From: Dreissena polymorpha
Lineage: Eukaryota; Mollusca; Bivalvia; Myida; Dreissenidae
Direction of reading: 5' to 3'
Assembly: GCF_020536995.1 (NCBI RefSeq)
Contig: NC_068357.1
Span: forward strand, 60,000,123-60,064,122
Length of the DNA: 64,000 nt
The notes under the pieces: model-generated
Database searches by the model: none
The model's input: the letters and a program-made list of their open reading frames with translations, nothing else
What the model was told of the DNA's origin: nothing
Position numbers and translations under genes: made by a program
In this document: positions 27,601 through 34,587 of the stretch, one piece after another
Layout of the letters: each line of letters starts with the position of its first letter
How positions within the stretch are numbered: position 1 is the first letter of the stretch

Positions 27601-30600
27601 ATGATAGCCGTATATGGAATAAGACCCATTTTCGCATGACGAGGGTCATTAAAAATCTCATTGCGAATTGTAAATGGCACATTTTAGCACAATGCTTTTC
27701 CATACAATATTGAATTCAAAATAGCAAACTTGTAAATGAGGGCAGCCTATCCAGGCTTTCAGAAACGATTTCCAGACGTGCTGACCAAGTACGGCAAATA
27801 TTGTGGTTGGATAATTAAACTATTTTCCTCTAATCGTGACACTATACTTTTTCGGTAATGATTGTTTTCTCATCTTGAAAGCAAAACTGAAATTCTGCGA
27901 GATGGATTTTAACGAGTAATTGTAACTGGGTCACAATTTGTGTCGTTTGAACATACAGAGAGTAGCCCGGAATACCTTACACTGAACACATCCTTTGCGC
28001 TGAGCACAGCCACAGTGATGTAGCCAAAGTTCAGAGGTTGTATCTCGAATCAGCCTATGAAGTATTCGAAAATATTCATGCGTGTCTGCTGGCGTTATGT
28101 AAAAGTCATTAAGATGAAAAGCTGAGTAAACAGCTATGTCGAAAAAGCGCACTAGTGCTCTTTACATATGTTTAGGTCAGAGTTATTGACACTGTGTGAA
28201 CTGCTCGGGTAACAAGTAATGCATAAACAACAATGTACGGGTCAAAATGGCTGTCCTGATGAATACCTAATTCGTGAGTAAACAGTATTGCTCGCAGATT
28301 TATTTTTTTTATTTATTTTCATCAATGATCTTATTGTATATTTTGAATTTGTATATGGTTTCAAAAATCAAAAGTTTTGTACAGGGAAGTTTCATCATGA
28401 AATTATATTCTTTGTGAGATAGGTATTTAATAAGTTCCAACAATATTCATTTAATATGATGGTGATTGCAAATTGTCTTTATATTCAGTTCTCATTACCA
28501 TTTTCATCATACTTTCTATGCTTTCAGAACACCAAAAAGGGCCATGTTGTTGTTATTTTGTCCAAGTTATCTCTATGAAATAAATAGGATGATAAAAAGT
28601 GCACACAAAGCTCGGCCCGTACGTTATGACACACTCTTTATAAATTTGAATGGCGTGTGTTCATTTCAAACTTGCGATTAATTTTGAAAAATGAATTTCG
28701 TCTTAAATTATGCAATAGCGAACAACTTCGGTGTTTCAGCGCTTTGATTGTATATGGTGTCAAAAACAAAAGTTGTGTAAAGTTATTTCCTTCATGAAAT
28801 TATATTCTTAATGTGATAGGATTCGATATTCCAACAATATTCATTTAATCTAAAGGTGATTGCAAATTTTATTTTATATTAACTGGTTCTCATTATACCA
28901 TTTTCATAATATTTTCTAAGCTTTCAGAACGTCAAAAAGGGACATGTTGTTGTTATTTTGTCTAACTTATCATTTAACCATAATTAGGATGATAAACAGT
29001 GCACACACATCTCGACATGTTCGTTAAGAGTTAACTTAAGACACACTCTTTATAAATTAGAATGGGTTGTGATCATTTCAAACTTGCGTTTTAAAAAGCT
29101 TTAACCTAATTTTGAACAATGTGTTGCGTCTTAGATAATGCTATACCCCACATCTTCAGTGCCTTCAGCGCTTTGATGATCGTCTATTTACATCAAAATA
29201 ATCGATTGTGTTGATAGTGTCAAGCCGCCATCTTCAACAATAAGGTTCTTCTTGAGCCATGGATTCTGACTGGCTGTCCCAATTTCAAGACTTGCGTGCT
29301 ACAAAATGCCCTTAAACTGACATCGCAAGGAAGGTTAATTTATTCGATCATTACGCAGAGTTGTCGTTCATTCTCTCACATACATCCTGTGCCATCACAA
29401 GAAAATCCTTCCAGATCTGAAAGGCTTTTAGTTTTTTGTTTAAGTTTCATATTATTATAGTGACTGTGTCAAAAAAACAACGACAAACTGTATCATGTGC
29501 AAACGTTTTATCAAGGGATTTCACACGAGCTCTATACATACGACTCAAAAATAACCCACGTCTCAACAACAACCTACCATAATAGTTTCTAGTTAATAAT
29601 AGCATAAGCTAGGTCTTAGTAACTGTGTTATGCATTGAAAAAAACATACAGAAAACCTCGTCAATAAAAAATATTGTGATTTTACCCAAAGATGCGTGTA
29701 AATATGCTTTGAACTTGATAAGTTCAAATCCGTATACTCACTTATGGCATTCGAAAGATCCCTTCACCTTAAAGGGGCCTTTTCACAGATTTTGGCATTT
29801 TTTAACTTATTCATTAAATGCTTTATATCGATAAATGTAAACATTGGATCGTAAAAGCTCCAGTAAAAAATCAAGAATAAAATTAAAAAAAGGAAAAGAA
29901 CATTGCTCGGACCAGGTTTCGAACCAGTGACCCCTGGAGTCCTGCCAGAGTCCTGAAGTAAAAACGCTTTAGCCTACTGAGCTATTCCGCCAAGTACGCA
30001 CACTGGACGTATTTTATAGCTTATATAAGCAATCTTCGTAGTTTCACAAAATTTAACGACAAAAACAGAACTTTCCAAATTATTCAATTGTTTCGCGTTG
30101 CAACGCTTTATAATTTTTAGGTTTTAAAATCGTTAAAAGATGCATATAATGGCTATATTAGACCATGGTAAATGTTCAGTATTACTGTTTCCTCACAAAT
30201 ATCATAACTAAAACGAAAATTTGCGAATCTGAAACAACTTTTTTCAATTTTGTCAATTTACCAAAGCGTGAAAAGATCCCTTTAACCTTGGCTCTGCTTG
30301 CTGTCCATTGCAAGCCCTTGCCGGGTACCAGTCCAATTGCACTAGCTGGTGGGATGAATGACGATACGCGGATTCTGAAAAGAAAAAATCATTTGTTTCG
30401 ATTGAAGCAGACAGATACCTTTGAAAGTCTTTTTTTTAACGCAGTATGACATAAGTGTCTTTTAATGCTGCTCACTACACTTTAAATATTACAAATCTGA
30501 TACTAGTCTTCAGAGGGGTGTGGAAAAAATATTTGATAATAACTTGTCCAATACTTGTCGCTGTCTGAAGTGAAAGATTAAAGATCAGGAGTTGGCCACT

Positions 30601-30717
30601 GCTTCCCACATACTTACTTTTTGACCTTGTAATGGACGCCACTAGCCTTGCCACTGATGTCCGGAAATGTGGTCGTGCTGGCCACCTTAGTGATAGCCTT
30701 CACTGCTATGTTATTAG
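6463..30717 (-). CDS. LBP/BPI: LBP/BPI-family lipopolysaccharide-binding protein gene (5' exon not found)
   Basis: This gene encodes a secreted lipid-transfer/LPS-binding protein (BPI/LBP/CETP fold). The family binds bacterial lipid A and in molluscs often acts as an antibacterial immune effector. Exons read from high to low coordinates match the family in order: FPDISGKASG, LVPGKGLQW, DSTGRPRVS with the conserved barrel Cys (TCTSS) and its partner (MCELATKAVN), DRMLYFYISDY, IGQKYPNSIVDL, LIPKLN, KGIPLPI and TIVIATDVAY. All splice sites are GT-AG and all phases agree along one path using a single copy of the duplicated block, giving about 499 visible residues. The signal-peptide exon should lie above 30717 but was not recognised. 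Oddities are a 7.26-kb duplication of five exons, a nonsense codon in the distal copy, a TTAA-flanked element inside one exon, and a Thr/Ser-rich C-terminal tail. The family call is firm; intactness of this allele is doubtful. Confidence 0.92.
7345..7421 (-). CDS. LBP/BPI: LBP/BPI exon encoding KGIPLPI segment
   Basis: This 77-bp exon has a CTTGCAG acceptor and a GTATGA donor. It encodes DYASKGIPLPIGKEVSLKN, matching the conserved GFPLP motif of the C-terminal barrel. It enters in phase 1 (split Asp codon) and leaves in phase 0. Confidence 0.9.
7430..7602. repeat. Compound microsatellite in LBP/BPI intron
   Basis: A run of CATCCT, CCT, ATC, AAT and GTC triplets lies between two exons. Acidic or Ile-rich open frames across it are repeat artefacts. 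Confidence 0.9.
7776..7839 (-). CDS. LBP/BPI: LBP/BPI exon encoding LIPKLN segment
   Basis: This 64-bp exon has a TTTTCAG acceptor and a GTAATA donor. It encodes DKFIDFLIKYALDVFLIPKL, which matches the helix and VLPRVN/IPKLN motif of the family. It enters in phase 0 and leaves in phase 1. Confidence 0.9.
7960..8800. repeat. Degenerate tandem repeat in LBP/BPI intron
   Basis: Words such as GACAATGG, ACATTTGG and TGGTCGT recur at irregular spacing of roughly 60 to 120 bases across this AT-rich intron (for example near 7970, 8280, 8470, 8610, 8650 and 8690). It reads as an old, decayed satellite. The period is uncertain. Confidence 0.45.
9025..9681. mobile_element. TIR element filled with palindromic GAGAACCTAGGTTCTC repeats
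   Basis: The left end GCAAGCGGTTCAACGCATAA is mirrored at the right by a near-exact reverse complement ending at 9681, giving terminal inverted repeats. The interior is an array of the 16-bp perfect palindrome GAGAACCTAGGTTCTC alternating with TTCTCATGAGAA, itself a palindrome. It lies in the LBP/BPI intron between the exons at 7776 and 10894. A shorter relative sits at 10522-10742. Confidence 0.85.
10378..10521. repeat. Palindromic AACCTAGGTT repeat remnants
   Basis: Two related blocks of roughly 70 bases carry the same AACCTAGGTTCTC(A/C)TGAGAACC core followed by a shared GAAAACCACGGAT word. They sit immediately left of the second TIR element. They look like a tandem duplicate of a diverged fragment of the same family. 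Confidence 0.65.
10522..10742. mobile_element. Second, shorter palindrome-filled TIR element
   Basis: It has the same ends as the 9025-9681 element (GCAAGC...CGCATAATCCCAAGAAACT and its reverse complement) and a shorter palindromic interior. Both copies lie in one LBP/BPI intron, which suggests local hopping or duplication of a nonautonomous family. Confidence 0.85.
10894..10936 (-). CDS. LBP/BPI: LBP/BPI micro-exon (WNLKTVRSEVGPVD)
   Basis: This 43-bp exon has a TTTTCAG acceptor and a GTAAGA donor. The peptide WNLKTVRSEVGPVD matches the family segment around LKHSNIGP. Phases (in 2, out 0) fit both neighbours. It is too short to stand out as an open frame. Confidence 0.85.
11084..11151 (-). 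CDS. LBP/BPI: LBP/BPI exon (MTFRSDVLMNGSVIHARITY)
   Basis: This 68-bp exon has a TTTTTCAG acceptor and a GTAAGT donor. It encodes a beta-strand segment equivalent to the part of BPI where small-residue strands precede LDRLLLELK. It enters in phase 0 and leaves in phase 2. Confidence 0.86.
11329..11502 (-). CDS. LBP/BPI: LBP/BPI exon encoding C-terminal barrel start (IGQKYPN)
   Basis: This 174-bp exon is phase 0 at both ends. It encodes IGQKYPNSIVDLRLFNGVAP and continues through VDVTSAGV-like strands to FLVSFSA. This is the most recognisable C-terminal-barrel segment ([20 protein letters not shown] in human BPI). Confidence 0.93.
11850..11930 (-). CDS. LBP/BPI: LBP/BPI linker exon with extra Cys pair
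   Basis: This exon of about 81 bp has a CTGTTAG acceptor and a GTAAGT donor. It encodes LPASARGVLNTTC followed by GVIPTCIGGLIPA. It joins the exon ending LNITASD in phase 0. The two cysteines are absent from vertebrate BPI at this point and could form a local disulfide. Confidence 0.87.
12288..12714. repeat. Intronic segment sharing about 190 bp with both duplicated blocks
   Basis: 12455-12640 is clearly homologous to 13226-13417 and 20487-20677 (shared word GGCATAGTTTCCACGAACAC through GTCGTTGAATAA). On the minus strand it opens with a TATACAG acceptor-like site and a frame beginning GSPENGGKFKYIMSIPRDKR. Its phase does not fit the neighbouring LBP/BPI exons and I do not recognise the peptide. 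It may be a captured exon or repeat fragment. Confidence 0.5.
13535..13714 (-). CDS. LBP/BPI: LBP/BPI exon DRMLYFYISDY, block 1
   Basis: This 180-bp exon is phase 0 at both ends, from GEIYWKTTPS to LNITASD. It corresponds to the GEFY...DRMVYLGISDYFFNTA part of BPI that closes the N-terminal barrel. The coding sequence equals block 2, but the donor reads GTGAGC here and GTGAGT there. Confidence 0.85.
14102..14312. mobile_element. TTAA-type MITE with BamHI-like stem-loop, copy in block 1
   Basis: It starts TTAACCCTTTGAGTGCTGG and ends near CCCAGCATGTAAATGG, giving imperfect terminal inverted repeats. The interior has a strong stem-loop (GGATCCAGATGAGACGCCAC and complement). A third, independent copy in reverse orientation is at 48643-48847. 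Confidence 0.8.
14369..14457 (-). pseudogene. LBP/BPI: LBP/BPI exon FLLDYSMLQAPLF, block 1, with nonsense codon
   Basis: It is the same 89-bp exon as at 21632-21720. Here the Ser codon after APLF reads TAG (14396-14398), where block 2 has TCG. The splice sites are intact. Any transcript that used block 1 would terminate here, so this block cannot give a full-length protein. Confidence 0.85.
15722..15785 (-). CDS. LBP/BPI: LBP/BPI exon MCELATKAVNTD, block 1
   Basis: This 64-bp exon encodes MCELATKAVNTDAERKLAAI and the following Pro. It holds the second conserved barrel cysteine (KICEVVTKSVN in human BPI). It enters in phase 0, leaves in phase 1, and has a GTAAGG donor. Confidence 0.87.
15880..16304. 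mobile_element. AGGGGCC-ended MITE with tRNA-like core, copy in block 1
   Basis: The ends AGGGGCCTTTTAACAGATTT and AGGGCCCGTTTAACG (reverse complement at the right) match the exon-splitting element at 29773-30281. TTAA follows on the right; the left flank is diverged. The interior holds a decayed tRNA-like stretch near 16000-16080. Confidence 0.75.
16477..16634 (-). CDS. LBP/BPI: LBP/BPI exon DSTGRPRVSAGTC, block 1
   Basis: This 158-bp exon encodes VDSTGRPRVSAGTCTSSVGS, then a basic amphipathic segment to IRHTLRTK. It carries the first conserved barrel cysteine and the lipid-barrel helix. It enters completing a Gly codon (phase 1) and leaves in phase 0. It is identical to block 2 as far as I can see. 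Confidence 0.9.
17040..17113 (-). CDS. LBP/BPI: LBP/BPI exon SADISGVGFDLSIDM, block 1
   Basis: This 74-bp exon has a GGTTTCAG acceptor and a GTGAGT donor. It encodes GKIKGSGHVSADISGVGFDL and SIDM, equivalent to SGNFDLSIEGMSIS of BPI. It must be entered in phase 2 (AA|A). The exon ending upstream in block 2 leaves in phase 0, so the two blocks cannot be joined in frame. Confidence 0.87.
18110..18328. mobile_element. TIR MITE CGTCATGCGAAAATGGGTCTTAT, copy in block 1
   Basis: It is a short element of about 219 bp with inverted ends CGTCATGCGAAAATGGGTCT and a near-complement at the right. Its partner copy in block 2 and a diverged copy at 27424-27641 are in the same gene. No coding capacity is seen. 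Confidence 0.8.
20794..20973 (-). CDS. LBP/BPI: LBP/BPI exon DRMLYFYISDY, block 2
   Basis: This 180-bp exon is intact, with a GTGAGT donor, phase 0 at both ends. It can splice in frame directly to the exon at 11850-11930, giving LNITASD-LPASARG, if block 1 is skipped. Confidence 0.88.
21361..21575. mobile_element. TTAA-type MITE with stem-loop, copy in block 2
   Basis: It is the duplicate of the 14102-14312 element, with ends TTAACCCTTTGAGTGCTGG and CCCAGCATGCAAATGG. Confidence 0.8.
21632..21720 (-). CDS. LBP/BPI: LBP/BPI exon FLLDYSMLQAPLFS, block 2 (intact)
   Basis: This 89-bp exon encodes TVAFDKFLLDYSMLQAPLFS, then ATYMETFHK. It corresponds to the apolar-pocket linker of BPI (INYGLVAPP). 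It enters in phase 1, leaves in phase 0, and has the serine codon that is a stop in block 1. Confidence 0.88.
22985..23048 (-). CDS. LBP/BPI: LBP/BPI exon MCELATKAVNTD, block 2
   Basis: This intact 64-bp exon has the conserved cysteine, as in block 1. Confidence 0.88.
23143..23568. mobile_element. AGGGGCC-ended MITE, copy in block 2
   Basis: It is the duplicate of 15880-16304 with the same ends; TTAA follows at 23569-23572. Confidence 0.75.
23741..23898 (-). CDS. LBP/BPI: LBP/BPI exon DSTGRPRVSAGTC, block 2
   Basis: This intact 158-bp exon has a TGTACAG acceptor and a GTAATC donor. It carries the first conserved barrel cysteine. Confidence 0.9.
24305..24378 (-). CDS. LBP/BPI: LBP/BPI exon SADISGVGFDLSIDM, block 2
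   Basis: This intact 74-bp exon is entered in phase 2 from the exon ending at 29742 (AA|A), which fits exactly. Confidence 0.88.
25377..25595. mobile_element. TIR MITE CGTCATGCGAAAATGGGTCTTAT, copy in block 2
   Basis: It is the duplicate of 18110-18328 with the same inverted ends. Confidence 0.8.
27405..28335. repeat. Older, diverged third copy of part of the duplicated intron
   Basis: This stretch aligns by eye with about 25360-26350 (and so with 18093-19083), including the 219-bp MITE, the word TTCAGACGTGCTGACC-like motif and the GCTCGCAGATTTATT end. Divergence is far higher (roughly 15%) than between blocks 1 and 2. It shows an earlier duplication at the same place. Confidence 0.8.
27424..27641. 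mobile_element. TIR MITE, diverged third copy
   Basis: Inverted ends CGTCATGCGAAAATGGGTCT and AAGACCCATTTTCGCATGAC are still perfect here, although the interior has diverged from the block copies. Confidence 0.8.
28345..29185. repeat. Two-copy tandem repeat of about 400 bp
   Basis: 28345-28750 and 28751-29185 share a long run of words in order, including CATGAAATTATATTCTT, CAACAATATTCATTTAAT, CATGTTGTTGTTATTTTGTC and GACACACTCTTTATAAATT, with roughly 15-20% divergence. It is intronic and no coding sequence is seen. Confidence 0.8.
29742..29772 (-). CDS. LBP/BPI: LBP/BPI split exon, 3' part (VKGSFECHK)
   Basis: It lies left of the TTAA element and encodes VKGSFECHK up to a strong GTGAGT donor. 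Removing the element and one TTAA joins it in frame to 30286-30374 as ...SRAKVKVKGSFECHK. Its AA end then completes the first codon of the next exon exactly. This matches the short strand (KISGKWK region) expected here in the family. Confidence 0.8.
29773..30281. mobile_element. TTAA-flanked MITE inserted inside an LBP/BPI exon
   Basis: It is 509 bp with inverted ends AGGGGCCTTTTCACAGATTT and AGGGATCTTTTCACGCTTTG, flanked by TTAA at 29769-29772 and 30282-30285. The interior holds a tRNA-like stretch at about 29900-29995 on the minus strand (GCTCAGTAGG and GGTTTCGAACC-like boxes). Related copies are at 15880, 23143 and 34414. The TTAA target is typical of piggyBac-type transposition, though the family was not proved. 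Its borders create GT at one end and AG at the other on the gene strand. Confidence 0.88.
30286..30374 (-). CDS. LBP/BPI: LBP/BPI split exon, 5' part (LVPGKGLQWTASRAK)
   Basis: It has a TTTTCAG acceptor with a long pyrimidine tract. It encodes IRVSSFIPPASAIGLVPGKG, then LQWTASRAK, matching NIRIQSF...LVPGTGVSLSISNA of the family. The MITE begins four bases after AAGG. The original exon would be 120 bp. Confidence 0.87.
30618..30717 (-). CDS. LBP/BPI: LBP/BPI first recognisable exon (FPDISGKASG)
   Basis: This 100-bp exon has a TTTTGTAG acceptor and a GTAAGT donor. It encodes ANNIAVKAITKVASTTTFPD, then ISGKASGVHYKVK. IPDISG is a hallmark of the family's N-terminus. It begins two bases into a codon, so at least one upstream exon (signal peptide and NPG start) must exist. 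Confidence 0.9.
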
Positions 30718-32330
30718 CTACAAAATATAAGCATAAACAACTGCATTTATAGAGACATTTTTTTATGGTCTCTCTTTCTTTCCGCCAGAGGCTTGCACTT
30801 TGAGAGGGATTAGAGATCATGCCGGAAGTGTGCAGGTTAGAATTGTGTGTATCCTTGTTTTTGTTTATGCATTGTAAAGAATGTACTAAAATTACATGAT
30901 TCGTATAGTTCCAAATATACAGCTATGGGATTGTAGTTATAGCAACGGTTCCATGGGATCAGAACAGTCTATTTCATAGAAGAAACTAATACATATCTAG
31001 TATATTTTAACTATAAAACATTACAATTTTTATCAATATTGGTAGACGACAATTACACAATAGATAGTCTAGAAAGTCAATTAACAATGCAAATAGTGAT
31101 ATAATACGTCACTTCCAAAGGGAGTGTACGGTTCGCAAATAAATCCTTAATTAATTGTCTATATTGCATAAATCAGTAAGTTTTTTTCTGTTCGTACAAA
31201 TGGAATGATTATAATATAAAACTCAGGGATAATCCAAGGGCTTCAACGCCCATACTGTATACCCTAAATTAACATTGATTCAATTCACACATTATGCCCG
31301 GCATGTTTTAACCGAAGCTCCATGGGCCCATGAGCGAAACTGGTCTAGTCTGCATGTAAATTATTATTGTGTTGTATTTCATTAATGAGGTAACTAGTAT
31401 ATAAGGATAATATAATGATAATAATGCATGCGATTTGTATGATGTTGTTTCTCGTTGTTAGTTGTAATTGTCAGGTGGTATCAGCAATAACAACATGTGA
31501 GTAATTCTATCTTTCCAATTAGATTTTTTAAAAGATTTTCATTTGCACATGGCCAATTGTTTAATGAGGTCTTGATATTTCTTATACTTTCTTAAAACAT
31601 AAATACAACAAAATTTCAAAATAAGACTGATGTTGTTCTTCTCCATCCCCATAATATCTGTCCGCTTTTCACAGTCCATTGACAGATTGTGAACCGTATA
31701 AAAATGAATCACTTAGATGCATATATCGTTCTTAATCCGAAACGTACAATGGCGACCAAAAATTAAGTCATTTACATGAAAATTCAAGCTACAATACTCA
31801 AAACACTGTCAGACACAACAAGAAGTGTAAATAGCGCCGCGGAACGTGAGATTTGTATCGTTTTCATCAAGAAGTAGATCTAAAATCTAATGCATGTCAA
31901 TTAACACTCTCATTCTCTTGATAATTCTGTAATTGTATCAATCTTTGACCATGAAACATAGTATAATCCACGTACAGGTCGGACTATTTGGGGCTACTTA
32001 TTTAGGGTTAAATAGTATAAACAACGTAAAGGCCAGACCATTTTTGGCTAAATGGCAAGAGTATTGTGGTTTACATAATTATCACAATTCACGTACAGGC
32101 ACGACAATTATCATAATTATTATAATTATTATAATTATAATTATTATAATTATTTTTATTACGTGTATTACAATTATTATAATTATTATAATTATTATGA
32201 TGATGATTACTGTACGCTTTCTAATTAAGAAAATAGTCAAATATAATTCACCTTCCAAAACCGAATTCATTTATTTTCCAGTTACAACATGTCACGACAA
32301 GTGAGTTAATACTTAATTGAAACCTATTTA
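30718..32330. other. Intron or intergenic DNA upstream of visible LBP/BPI exons
   Basis: The missing 5' exon of the minus-strand gene was looked for and not found. A (AATT)n-rich microsatellite occupies 32100-32210. A plus-strand stretch at 31412-31493 reads as a short hydrophobic leader (see findings). Confidence 0.4.
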
Positions 32331-32334
32331 TTTT

Positions 32335-32505
32335 AGCTCCATTGCATCGAAAGCCTTAGGCTTAAATAAACGCTCTCGAGTCCGTTTCCTGGGCCTAGAA
32401 CCAGTACTTGGTGTCTTAGGGGAAGATCTTAAGAACGCTCCAACGGTGGGGATCGAACCCGTGATCTCCCGGTCGCTAGGCGGACACCATAATACTTAAG
32501 GAAAA
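32335..32505 (-). mobile_element. tRNA-derived SINE
   Basis: On the minus strand it starts with GGTGTCCGCCTAGCGACCGG and has a clear B-box, GGTTCGATCCC, followed by a family body ending near TGGAGCTAAAAT. A second, diverged copy in the same orientation is at 49690-49870. Confidence 0.75.
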
Positions 32506-32819
32506 CGTCGGATGATTTGAGTTTAGTACACTAACATTTCGCCTCATGCACATATCTTCGATACATATGAAAATAGTGTATAAGGTTACGGTAAATATAG
32601 ACAGAAATGTTCGATCGATCTCCTATTTGACGTACGAAGATATCTTGAACGCTCAGAGTCTAGGAAGAACAAGTATTTCACTAACAAAGTACCGACGACA
32701 CGTATGGTTTACCATTTAATTGGAATTTCCATTGGACTACAATTATGCTATTATCCGGCAAATTTATATTAGGAATGCCTAATAAATATTAATAAATACA
32801 ATATATGATGAGCCACAGA

Positions 32820-32880
32820 CGCCGCCCCTCCCCCCCCCCCCCACACCTCAACATACACCACACACACGACAGAAGCTTGC
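32820..32880. repeat. C-run and CA-rich tract
   Basis: A run of about 14 C is followed by ACACC/CACA repeats. This is simple sequence only. Confidence 0.8.
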
Positions 32881-33424
32881 ACACAGACGACTGGCTCATC
32901 ACTACGTTTGCGTTTAATAAATATGCTCATATGTACCATCGCCATAATACTCCTTAATGGATCGGTCTTCGGTATGATTTATGCTCTGTCGCTCGTATTA
33001 AATCGTGTTTTCCCAGAAATGATATGCTAAACCAATTAGTTCCATGTTCAATCAAGAACTGAACAATTTAAACAACTAATTTTCATTAAAACATAGCTAG
33101 ATCTATGAATGTATTGTTGCTGACGACAACTTAGAAATATTGGTAATATCATAAATACAACGAGCAGAACACTGCATAACCAAAAAAGGTTTCCGAATAC
33201 TAAGAAACACATCGAATTGCGTTTACACCGGCATGCAGTGAGTTCAGTGAGGAAATTATAGACGGATCAACTTTTCAGGAGTTGAAAAAAATGATCACAA
33301 CGTGATGATCATACCATAATATTTCAACTGCACAGGTTAGAATGAACTCTATTTGCATATTTCTGTGTTCATGGTAGTGGTCGAGTTCTAAACAAACAGC
33401 GTTATTTAGCCGCGACAGTCAGTG

Positions 33425-33990
33425 TCAAATCTCCAGTAGCAAATTAATGTGCAAAACCACCGGTGCTCTCTGTGCATGCGGGTACATGTTCATGTTGACA
33501 TCCGCGCACGTGGTGTACCGGAAGCCGAAGCCGACGGGCGCGGCTCCGGCGCTTGGGTGGTAGTACCCGCAGGAATCTTGGTGAGAAGCGGTCACCGTAG
33601 AGCTTAACGTTGGACTATCGCCACGTGACTTTTTGGACAACACGTTCGGCTTATGATCTTCGCTCTCGGAGCCGGACGAGTGCTTGGAGTCGGACGACGA
33701 AGTGAAATCGAGCATGCTCGTGTCACGTGACTGGGGGCTTGCCCCCTGAAAACTATTCGGCGACGGCGACCACGAAATTGAGATCGTCTCAATTTTCAAT
33801 CCGCCGTCTGTCCGCTCGCTCTTCATCTCTGCAGAGGAGACGCTTGTCTGGTCACTCGATGCGGTTCCCGCCGGATCGTCGGAGCTTCAACGGCCGCTCG
33901 TGGCGGCCGTCGACGCTGCTAGGATATGTTGGTTCAGGGCGTTCAGAGTGTCCGCCATTATCAGGCCACAAGGGAATCGCAAGGTTGAAG
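33425..33990 (-). CDS. CpG-rich open segment, unidentified protein, one in-frame TGA
   Basis: A minus-strand ATG in a good context opens MADTLNALNQHILAASTA. After an in-frame TGA the same frame stays open as a Ser-rich, low-complexity protein (MLDFTSSSDSKHSSGSESED) to a stop at 33425. The whole stretch is far richer in CpG than its surroundings, as a promoter-proximal first exon would be. I recognise no domain. It could be the first coding exon of a nuclear or regulatory protein, a decayed gene, or a sequence error at the TGA. A relation to the LBP/BPI gene is not supported. Confidence 0.4.
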
Positions 33991-34099
33991 TTTGCGCAAC
34001 CTTTGTTTAAGAAGCTGTTCCGGTAAACTGAATGTGTATGATGTGGCTGCAAGTGGGCGGCGGCGGGGGACGATTGAACTTTACCGGTACGCAACACTT

Positions 34100-34413
34100 A
34101 ACCAGAATTTCATAGCTCACTGTAAGAAACCCATTTCCATATTAACTTATCAATAAAGCGTATTTCAATATAATGCTTTGTTTATGTTTCGGAATTGATA
34201 TATCCTTCATAGCGTTCGTTACTTCCAATTTTGTTGAGTTGTATAATAAATGTACCAATAATATTTCATGGATGTGGTGTTCTGGTGGTTTCTATTGCAC
34301 TCACTGATTGTATGAAATTGTATCAACTCGTGCGATACAACGGCTGGGAACAAAGCAGTCATTTAATATTTTCTATATATTAAATTATAAATACATATTA
34401 ATAAACCACTTAA
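34100..34413. other. AT-rich DNA without recognised features
   Basis: Nothing recognised on either strand. Confidence 0.4.
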
Positions 34414-34587
34414 ACGGGCACAGATTTTGACATGTTTTAAAACTTGTCATTAAATGCTCTATATTGATAAATGTAAACATTGGATATAAAATGCGCCAGA
34501 ACAAAATCAAGAATAAAATTTAAAAAAGAAAAAAAAGGAACCCTCAGCAGTAAATTTTACAATTTACCAAAACGTTAAAGGGCCCCT
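34414..34587. mobile_element. Internally deleted AGGGGCC-type MITE
   Basis: It keeps both ends of the exon-splitting family (ACGGGCACAGATTTTGACAT and the complement of AGGGGCCCTTTAACGTTTTG), flanked by TTAA on both sides. It lacks the tRNA-like core. Confidence 0.75.

Noticed and set aside
29250-29310. Candidate N-terminal LBP/BPI exon starting NPWLKKNL on the minus strand
   Set aside because: It lies downstream of exons that must follow it, and phase and family matches are poor.
29895-29995. Functional tRNA gene
   Set aside because: It has box-like motifs but poor arms, and it is embedded in a repeat family with decayed copies at 16000 and 23270.
33727-34026. 99-aa plus-strand frame
   Set aside because: It is antisense to the CpG-rich minus-strand segment; GC richness alone keeps it open.
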